Assembly (NCBI GenBank): GCA_036186865.1
Contig: AP025067.1
Span: 23,210,980-23,274,979 of the forward strand
DNA length: 64,000 bases
Origin: Eustoma russellianum
Taxonomy: Eukaryota > Streptophyta > Magnoliopsida > Gentianales > Gentianaceae
Direction: 5' to 3'
In this document: piece by piece, positions 56,968-64,000 of the stretch
Layout of the letters: each line of letters opens with the position of its first letter
Position numbering within the stretch: the stretch's first letter is position 1
The notes under the pieces: generated by a model
What the model was told of the DNA's origin: nothing
Database searches by the model: none
What the model saw: only the letters and a program-made list of their open reading frames with translations
Made by a program: the position numbers and the translations under genes

Positions 56968-58107
56968 CCCCTGTTCTAACCCCATAAAGCTTGTATGGAG
57001 AATGTAAATCAATAGTTCAGCATTCTTTTAAGTTGATAAGGCATCTTCAGAAACCCACACAATATACTTATTGTAAAATGAGCCAGCAACCCTTTAATTC
57101 AATTAGGTCGGATACAATGACATAGTCATTACTGACTCACACAGCAGTATTGGATTTACTCTGCAGATGTCACATTTCGAACGTACGACCTTTCTTGTTG
57201 CACTATAATATACACATATATTTTTTTTCATATAAACGAAGGTAAAGCCTTCTTTATTTTATTGATGATCTTCACTTACGGCGGAAGAAAAAACCGCTTT
57301 TATTACACGATATAAAAAAGAAAAACTAAACTAGAATTACAATAAAAGAACAAAGTACCAATCTAAGGGGTATTATTTTTCCTTTACTGCGGGTTTCAAC
57401 TTGTGAAGAAGGCGAAGGAGGTATATTTTTTTTTGCACGCCGCTGCTTGCGAGCTGTATACACACACATATATAAAAGATCCCCAAATCAAAGGTTTGAT
57501 ATTCCAATATATCCATGAGTACATCTATTGTTGAGGATGTACAAGGGAACTAGGATATCCTACGTGTAACATTCAAGCAGACACCTGATTGATAAATGAA
57601 TAGGTATAAAGTGGGATTTGATTTAAACATTATTGACGGTGTTCTCAAACAACATATCCTTCTCATTCTTTAACATGTAAATCAGCGGGTGCCCCAGGAT
57701 TTAAGGGACATCCAGTGTGGCTGCTACCTTTGTGCAGGACTTTTCATAAGTATTAAGACCTGGAAAGGAGAATGTACACCAATGGAAATAAATCGCTAGC
57801 AACAGGGCACATGGAAGCACACTTCTTTTTATTTGTTTCTTTTTTCAATATAAAAAGACGTTTCTGTTGTATTAGACTCTCGTATTTGCTTTCTTTTTCA
57901 ATATAACAAGTATAAATTATAACTACATAAATCCTAATGTGTAACCCATATTAGGTTCCAAGTCTAAAGTTACTCGAAATATTTGAACCGTATTAATCAT
58001 CATATATATACTATCTTGATGAAGATAAATTAGAAACAATTTGTGATTTTTTTTTGGGTTTTGTTACTTGTTCGAGTTACTGCCTCTGTCCTTTACCAAA
58101 ACTCATT
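56968..58107. other. Intergenic DNA with LINE scrap L5
   Basis: Apart from L5 (57240-57300) no feature is recognised; the small frames here carry no known domain. Confidence 0.5.
57240..57300 (-). mobile_element. LINE 3' end fragment L5
   Basis: On the minus strand GGTTTTTTCTTCCGCCGTAA continues to GTGAAGATCATCAATAAAAT, matching the end shared by L1, L2 and L4. The terminal stem is TCTTC...GAAGA (57269-57288) instead of CCTC...GAGG, a paired change. How far the fragment extends upstream is unclear. Confidence 0.6.
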
Positions 58108-58112
58108 GAATC

Positions 58113-58292
58113 TAAAGAGTTTGATAGAGAATAGTATTCTGTATTTCCTCAATAACTTGATACAACTAATATACAACTTTAGATGGAACAAAACCCTAAC
58201 TAAAGGAGAGAATATCTCAACCCCCTTCATCTATCCTTATCTATAGTTACAACTTCTCCTATAATCTCTACAACAACAAATAATATCTAATA
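58113..58292 (-). repeat. C1 3' LTR
   Basis: On the minus strand it begins TATTAGATATT and ends ATCAAACTCTTTA. Set by the GAATC duplication on the outside and the polypurine tract (TTGAGGGGGAG) on the inside. Ends are TA...TA, not TG...CA. Confidence 0.92.
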
Positions 58293-58299
58293 CTCCCCC

Positions 58300-60785
58300 T
58301 CAAGTTGGAGCATGAATGTCGAGAAGGCCCAACTTGCGTAAATGATTATGAAAACGATCAGGACCCAAAGGTTTGGTGAACAGGTCAGCGAGTTGCACTT
58401 CTGTCGCAACTTTGCGAGGATGAATGGCGCGAGTCTGATAATGGTGACGTACAAAATAACAATCGATCTCAATGTGTTTGGTTCACTTATGAAAAACCGG
58501 GTTGGCAACAATATGCAAAGCAGCTTGGTTATCACAAAGTAGTGGAACCGGATCCTCAAGTGGAATACGCAAGTCCGTGAGTAAACGACGCAACCAAACA
58601 AGCTCACTAGACGCATGGGCCATAGCGCGGTACTCTGCCTCAGTCGAAGAACGAGACACAACGTGTTGTTTCTTAGATCGCCATGACATAAGGGAAGAGC
58701 CAAGAAAAACAACATAACCCGTGGTGGAGCGGTGCGTGGTGGGACAACCAGCCCAATCAACATCACAATAAGCCAATAAGCGCAAAGGATTATCCGCAGA
58801 AAAATATAAGGCTTGTCCTGGAGCATTCTTAAGATAACGCAACAAATAAAACATGGCATCAAGATGACATTTGCGAGGAGCATGCACAAATTGACTCAAG
58901 AGATTGACAGCAAAACAAATGTCAGGACGTGTAACAGTGAGATACAAGAGACGACCAACAATACGACGATAGAAACTTGGATCAGATAATAAAGGTGTGT
59001 CAGTGGAAAATCGAATCTTTTGGTCCATAGGCGTGCGAGTGGGCTTACAGCCAAGAAGCCCACATTCCTGCAGAATGTCAAGGACATACTTACGCTGATT
59101 AAGAACAACCCCGGACGGAGAACGAGCAACCTCGATGCCCAAGAAGTGTTTGAGGGGACCAAGATTTTTAATTTTGAACTGATCATCCAAGTGCTGCTTC
59201 AAAACAGTGATACGCGCTAAGTCATTTCCGGTAACAATAACATCATCAACATAGACTAAAACAGCAGCAAAAGTGGAATCCGAGACAAACACAAAGAGGG
59301 AAGGGTCGGCTGTGGATTGACAGTAACCAAGACAAGTAATAGCTTGAGTAAACTTAGAATACCAATTACGAGAAGCTTGACGAAGACCATACAATGATTT
59401 ACGCAATTTGTAGACACGCGTCTCCCCTTATGAGCAAAGCCTTGTGGTATTTTCATGTAAATATCTTTGTCCAGATCCCCATGAAGGAAGGCATTATTAA
59501 CATCAAGTTGATGAATATGCCAGTGTTTGGCAACAGCAACCGCAAGAAGACAACGGACAGTAACCAATTTTGCAACTGGTGCAAACGTTTCATGAAAATC
59601 AACACCCTCGATTTGTGTATAACCACGTGCCACCAATCGGGCCTTATAGTGTTCGATCGTACCATCGGGATTGTACTTAACTTTGTAGACCCATTTAGAA
59701 CTAATAGCCCGTTGTCCCAGTGGTAAAGAAACAAGAGACCAGGTCTGATTAGCCTCCAAAGCATCTATTTCGCGCTGCATGGCATCATGCCAATGAGAAT
59801 ATTGAACAGCCTGTCGAAAAGAAGTAGGCTCATCTGTAGCAGAGATGGCCGCTAGAAACCCAGAGTAAGTGGGAGACAACTTAGAATAGGAAAGAAAGTG
59901 CGATAAAGGAAAGTAGAGTTAGCTGACGGAGGAGGGCGCGACGATGGCTGAAGGGAGGACGGAAGATCAACAGCATAGGCAGCACTGGCGAAGGGGCAGA
60001 CGGGACGGGATCTTCGACAAGGCCAGGGGGCGCTGATGATGAGGCCGAAGGAGCTGGGATGGCCTCATCCCAGCATGGATCCGGGGGGAGGTAGCGAAGC
60101 AGGCGGGGGTGGGGGGTGGCAAAAGGAAAAACATCCTCATTAAAACGAACATGACGAGAAACATATAGTTGATGAGTGGACAAATCATCGACTTTATAAC
60201 CCTTTTGACCTGAAGGATAACCAAGAAAGATACCCGGAGACGCACGTGCTGAAAATTTATCACGAGCACTAGACTGTTGATAACCATAAGACAAACACCC
60301 AAAAATACGTAAAAGGGAATAGGAAGGTAAGTGACCAAGCAAGAACTCATAAGGAGTTTTATTTGTAAGAACAGACAATGGCATGCGATTTATAAGATAA
60401 ACAGCAGTAAGTACACACTCCCCCCAAAACTGAATTGGTAAACTGGCTTGAAATCTAAGTGCACGTGCGACCTCAAGAATATGCCGGTGTTTACGCTCCA
60501 CCACCCCATTTTGTTACGGAGTATAAGGACATGACGTTTGAGAAACAATACCGTTAGCAGAGTAATACGCAAGAATCGCAGTACTAGTAAATTCCATGCC
60601 ATTATCAGTGCGAACAGTTTTAACAGTAAGATTAAACTGTGTATGTACCCAGCGAAAAAAATGCAGCAGGTAACAATAGGTGTCAGACTTATACGCCATC
60701 AAATATACCCAAGTGAAACGACTGCGATCATCTATAATAGTCAAAAAATAATGTACACCTGCCACAATTACACACAGGCAGCAGC
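58300..60785 (-). pseudogene. C1 pol: integrase, RT, RNase H
   Basis: Integrase core starts abruptly near 60770 (FLTIIDDRSRFTWVYLM, then KTVRTDNGMEF). A TAA replaces Gln in PYTP-Q-QNGVVERKH at about 60517. The C-terminal part (NRMPLSVLTNKTPYEFL, RIFGCLSY) runs to about 60130, then a frameshift. RT shows SKWVYKVKYNPDGT, FAPVAKLVTVR, LDVNNAFLHGDL, a frameshift near 59425, LYGLRQASRNWYSKF and the catalytic VYVDDVIVTG. RNase H has DVDWAGCPTTHRSTTG and SSTEAEYRAMA, a TGA at about 58484 where Arg is expected (FHERTKHIE type), then VQLADLFTKPL to the stop at 58300. Few lesions, consistent with a recent insertion. Confidence 0.92.
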
Positions 60786-61264
60786 TCAAAAGAATGTAAC
60801 TCACCCCAAGCAGCCTTGAGTCGACCATAGTAAGCAGAGACAGTGCTGTGCTCTTGACGTAAACTTGCAATAGTGCGCCGCAACTCATAGACACGGGCAT
60901 CAACGCCTTGAGAGAAACGCTCCTCCAAGTCAAGCCAGACAGTACGAGCGGTGTTAGCATGCGCTGCTGCTCCTTGAAGTTCTTTGGACAGGGCATTGGA
61001 TAACCAAGACAAAACGATGGCATTGCACTGCTGCCATGATGCATGATCAGCGGACGAACTCTCCGGTGGTACAATGGTGCCATCGTCAAAACCAGCCTTA
61101 TTCTTGGACTTGAGAGCATTAAGGAAGGCTTTCTTCCATACGAAGTAATTAGCGCCTTCATCACTCAAAGGGTGAGTGACAAACACAAGACCCGGATGAT
61201 CAGAGGGATGAAGGTAATAAGGTGACTTGGGATCGACATTGGACGAAGGCAATTGAGCAGCCAT
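60728..61264 (-). pseudogene. C1 gag, C-terminus deleted
   Basis: Begins at the ATG at 61264 (MAAQLPSSNVDPKS), about 120 bases inside the primer site. A copia-type gag domain is read without a stop: FVWKKAFLNALKSKNK, WLSNALSKELQG, ARTVWLDLEERFSQG, VYELRRTIASLRQEHSTVS and YYGRLKAAWGELHSF. It reaches LPVCNCG and then runs in the wrong frame into integrase sequence (VAGVHYFLTIIDD is read in the next frame). The zinc knuckle, protease and integrase finger are therefore missing. Confidence 0.9.
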
Positions 61265-61382
61265 GAGGCGGACGACAAGCCAAAAGATGACGGTGGAAGG
61301 AAAAAAATTTGTAAAACAAGAAGAACTGCAACTTGTTAGATACACAGCACCGAAGGGGAAAGAAAACGACCTAGAGAAAATG

Positions 61383-61394
61383 TCTCTGATACCA
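61383..61394 (-). promoter_or_regulatory. C1 primer binding site
   Basis: Minus strand TGGTATCAGAGA directly next to the LTR end (CTTTA|TGGTATC); initiator tRNA-Met type with no spacer. Confidence 0.9.
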
Positions 61395-61574
61395 TAAAGA
61401 GTTTGATAGAGAATAGTATTCTGTATTTCCTCAATAACTTGATACAACTAATATACAACTTTAGATGGAACAAAACCCTAACTAAAGGAGAGAATATCTC
61501 AACCTCCTTCATCTATCCTTATCTATAGTCACAACTTCTCCTACAATCTCTACAACAACAAATAATATCTAATA
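61395..61574 (-). repeat. C1 5' LTR
   Basis: Identical to 58113-58292 except three C/T differences. Outer end is fixed by GAATC at 61575-61579. Confidence 0.95.
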
Positions 61575-61579
61575 GAATC

Positions 61580-62663
61580 ATTCATAACTTGATTATTCGA
61601 GTATATTTTGAAAGTGTTACTAAGTGAACATAGATCTGGACAGGATCAGGTGCTGTTCTAAGAAATTATACATGGCAAAGTGTCTAGTGGGAAAACAAAT
61701 AGGAACAACTACACTTGAACTCAACCAAATGTTTACGTTAGATTGCCCAAATAGGAACTTTAATTTTATCAAAATCAGTTCTTATTTATTTTTTATGTTT
61801 TTCTTAAATATATTTTGTCCGTTCTCTTTTTTGTTTTTTCTCATTATATAGTTACACCGATAGGTAAATAAGTTTAGAAGAGGGAGTCAACTATTTTATA
61901 AATAATAAAATATTTAATTAAAAGGAAATAAGGAAATTATAAGAAATGTGAAAATGAGTGGGAGAAAGAGGAAAAAGAAAAATGTGTTGTGTGACATATT
62001 GCATTCGCATTCATGCCACGAGCATTGCATGACCTTCGGGTCGAGATTGTCTCTCGGGACGTGTGGCCTTTGTGGCGTGTGGCCCTATAAGCCGTATGGC
62101 CCGACGGGGCGTGTGAGCCTGACGAGACATATGGTAGGATCACCCTAGGACATGCATAGCATTTCATGATATAAAGTTGAGCATGCGATTGTGGTGATAG
62201 TGCTGCATGTGACACAAACATGCATTATGACATCGCATAATTGTTATGCTGTGCTTTTATTGCCTGCACAGTTATTCATGCTTATACTTATCTTACTTGT
62301 TATCTGTTATATATATAACACTTGAAAAAAGTAGTTCTCAAGTCACAGCGATAGGTGGACTAAGATTGACGACAGAGTAAGAGCTTAGAGATGACGACGA
62401 TGATATGCCTGGGTGCGCTTTTCAGCTTTGGTAATTACAAGAGGCCTTTTGAATCAAAAGGCCATTCCATGACCTGAGAGCTCTACTGTCCCCGTTCTAA
62501 AGAGTATTGTAGAGAATGTAAATTAGAAACCAGCAGTCTCCTAGGTTAGATGAAGACTTACACAGTAAATACACAAGGTGTCCCTGCAAACTAGGCCGAA
62601 GTGGAAATTACAAGCGGCCTCTAGTTAGGGGACCGGATCTTCTCACCACAATCCCTTCACCCA
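61580..62663. other. Intergenic DNA with GC-rich patch, no gene seen
   Basis: No domain found. At 62025-62145 a GC-rich stretch with repeated GGCGTGTGGCCC / GTATGGCCCGACGGGGCGTG resembles the GGCCCGTAC minisatellites of the gypsy LTRs here, so this may be a decayed LTR fragment (weak). A short perfect stem AGGCCTTTT-GAATC-AAAAGGCC lies at about 62442-62462. Confidence 0.4.
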
Positions 62664-62776
62664 CTTCTCCACCGCACGACAAGTGGAAGCAGGAGAGGGT
62701 GGTGAGGCTAGATGAGGGTCACTTGCATCTAGCTTCACCACTCTCCCCTGCTGCCACATGTCGTGCGATGGAGAAG
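62664..62776. repeat. 51-bp inverted repeat (foldback)
   Basis: Arms 62664-62714 and 62726-62776 pair at 45 of 51 positions around an 11-base loop. The match stops sharply at the outer ends (CTTCTCCA...TGGAGAAG). Confidence 0.85.
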
Positions 62777-63409
62777 CTAATATGGTAGCTCATCATCTGG
62801 CGCAGCACAACAACATGTTTCCATTTACGACACTTCTCTGCCCCATGAGACTCGAGGTTTCTATTTGACGGACCAGTCCACACCAGCTCTGCGCTTCTAA
62901 TAATGTGCGGTTTTTATGCACCTATTTACACATTCTCTATATCCTTGGACGTTGTCTTTGGGATACACTGGGTATGATTATTGTTGTTGTTGTCTATATC
63001 CTTGGGCGTTGCCTGTATCTCATATGTATATGCAACAACAGTATGATGCAGATTCTTATTTCATCATTTGCGATTTTTTTATATTTGTTGCGTATCATAT
63101 GTTTTTCACTATTCGTTCATATTTTGTTCGTCGAGGTCACGTGGATGCTTAGCTACTGCACGTGGTTTCCACTATCTCCTTTAGTGCTTTTATTATCGTC
63201 ACCTGTATTCTTTTTTTGAATGCAGGCGTCTCCGGTATGATTTTGTTTATTTTGATCTTATTGCATATTATCTTTTCATGCGATTCTTATGTTGTGTGTT
63301 GAGAAATATGTTTGGATAATTTTCAAGGTCATGATTTTAAGTGGTGGATACCTAAAAATCTCACATATGGTATTATAAATAATTAAAAGTTAAAAATGTG
63401 AAGAAAAAT
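62777..63409. other. Intergenic DNA with LINE-like scrap L6
   Basis: At 63200-63250 CACCTGTATTC...GAATGCAGGCGT then CCGGTATGATTTTG matches the upstream 3'-UTR stem-loop region of L4 (55140-55190). The repeated TATATCCTTGG(A/G)CGTTG units at about 62938 and 62995 give a 104-codon frame with no known domain. Confidence 0.45.
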
Positions 63410-63662
63410 GACATCGATCTCTCAGGTTATCGCACTTCAATCGATCAATGTACTTCGATCCCTCACATCGATCGATCCATGTAAGGCAGAGAAAAACCAA
63501 GACCTTACTGTGAGACATCGATCTCTAAACCTGAGACACATCGATCGATCGATGTATATCGAACCATCACTTCGATCGATTGATGTTGGTCAGAGACAAA
63601 CTCTGAGACTCACTATGAGACATCGATCTCTAAAGCTGGGGTACTTCGATCGATCGATGTCT
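63410..63662. repeat. ATCGAT-rich tandem repeat, unit about 105 bp
   Basis: GACATCGATCTCT recurs at 63410, 63514 and 63619. Each unit has two or more ATCGATCGAT-type palindromes and a GAGAC...CTGAGAC segment. The array is about 2.4 units long. Confidence 0.85.
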
Positions 63663-64000
63663 AAGGTTTTTAGAAATATTCTTTTAAAATGTGATAAAGT
63701 GGTTGTTTTTATTTGTACAGGATTTATACATGTTCATTATGTTGATATTATGTATTTTTGATGATTATAAATGTATTGTGACTAATGTGTCTTGGAAGTT
63801 TCTATAACTTACCAAAAAGGGCAAAATTGGTATTTTATGTTTTGTAGGAACATGATATGGTGGAAATATTTCAAAGACTTGTTCTCATCTTATTTATCAT
63901 GACAAAGGTGTTATATATCTATTTCTGACCATCCGGGTCATTTCTGGAGTTTTCTCTCACCAGGGCCATTTTGGTCATTTTATCCCTGAGGGCATTTTTG
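63663..64000. other. AT-rich end of window, no gene seen
   Basis: Contains phrases such as GGCAAAATTGGTATTTTATG and TTTGGTCATTTTATCCC that also occur in gypsy LTR or leader regions (for example near 2847), but no boundary can be set. Confidence 0.35.

Larger units (their letters stand above)
58113..61574 (-). mobile_element. Short-LTR Ty1/copia element C1, internally deleted
   Basis: Minus-strand copia element with 180-bp LTRs (58113-58292, 61395-61574), primer site, partial gag, integrase, RT, RNase H, PPT, and a perfect 5-bp duplication GAATC (58108-58112, 61575-61579). Short LTRs and RT motifs resemble the Ale/Retrofit lineage (inference). LTRs differ at 3 of 180 bases, so it is recent. 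Total 3.46 kb, shorter than the usual 5 kb because a segment from gag to integrase is missing. Confidence 0.95.

Noticed and set aside
62905..63219. 104-codon hydrophobic frame
   Set aside because: No domain and T-rich; built on a repeated TATATCCTTGG motif and overlapping a LINE UTR scrap.
63900..64000. Possible start of another gypsy LTR
   Set aside because: Only short similar phrases; no TG/CA boundary or primer site can be seen before the window ends.

Overview
The window is repeat-dense nuclear DNA from a flowering plant, probably a eudicot. The evidence is Ty1/copia elements of Sirevirus type, Ty3/gypsy chromovirus-type elements, plant L1-type LINEs with a C-terminal RNase H, a short-LTR copia element, MITEs, and a fragment of the plastid gene ycf1 (Tic214). 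I found no intact host gene, no tRNA or rRNA gene and no CRISPR. Every protein-coding trace except the plastid scrap belongs to a transposable element, and nearly all are broken by stops or frameshifts. Element names (G = gypsy, S = Sirevirus-like copia, C = other copia, L = LINE, M = MITE) are labels for this report only.

Layout from left to right. 1-5330: gypsy element G1, minus strand, running off the left edge; its 5' LTR (2950-5330) sits inside the 3' LTR of S1. 5331-16342: Sirevirus-like copia S1, minus strand, itself inserted in LINE L1. 16343-18028: the 3' part of L1, plus strand. 18676-21346: 5'-truncated LINE L2, plus strand, followed by an LTR-like block ending at 22357. 22358-24006 and 44387-46781: two halves of gypsy element G2, minus strand (gag on the left; leader, primer site and 5' LTR on the right), split by S2. 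24007-44386: Sirevirus-like S2, plus strand, carrying a plastid ycf1 insertion in gag and split in its RNase H by gypsy element G3 (31961-41225, 5-bp target duplication ACATA). 47339-53419: near full-length LINE L3, minus strand. 53440-64000: AT-rich DNA with two MITEs of one family (9-bp target duplications), LINE 3' scraps L4-L6, short-LTR copia C1 (58113-61574), an inverted repeat and a tandem array rich in ATCGAT.

Nesting gives an order of events: G2 is older than S2, and S2 is older than G3; L1 is older than S1, and S1 is older than G1. LTR differences counted by eye agree (S2 LTRs differ more than G3 LTRs; C1 LTRs differ at 3 of 180 bases).

The observations most worth following up are: a short spliceosome-type intron at the identical codon position inside the RNase H domain of two diverged gypsy elements (G1, G3); an open fragment of plastid ycf1 inside the S2 gag gene; two small 3' stem-loops kept by several LINE copies with apparent compensatory changes; a copia element whose target duplication implies TA...TA LTR ends; and long palindromes kept in all Sirevirus-like LTRs.
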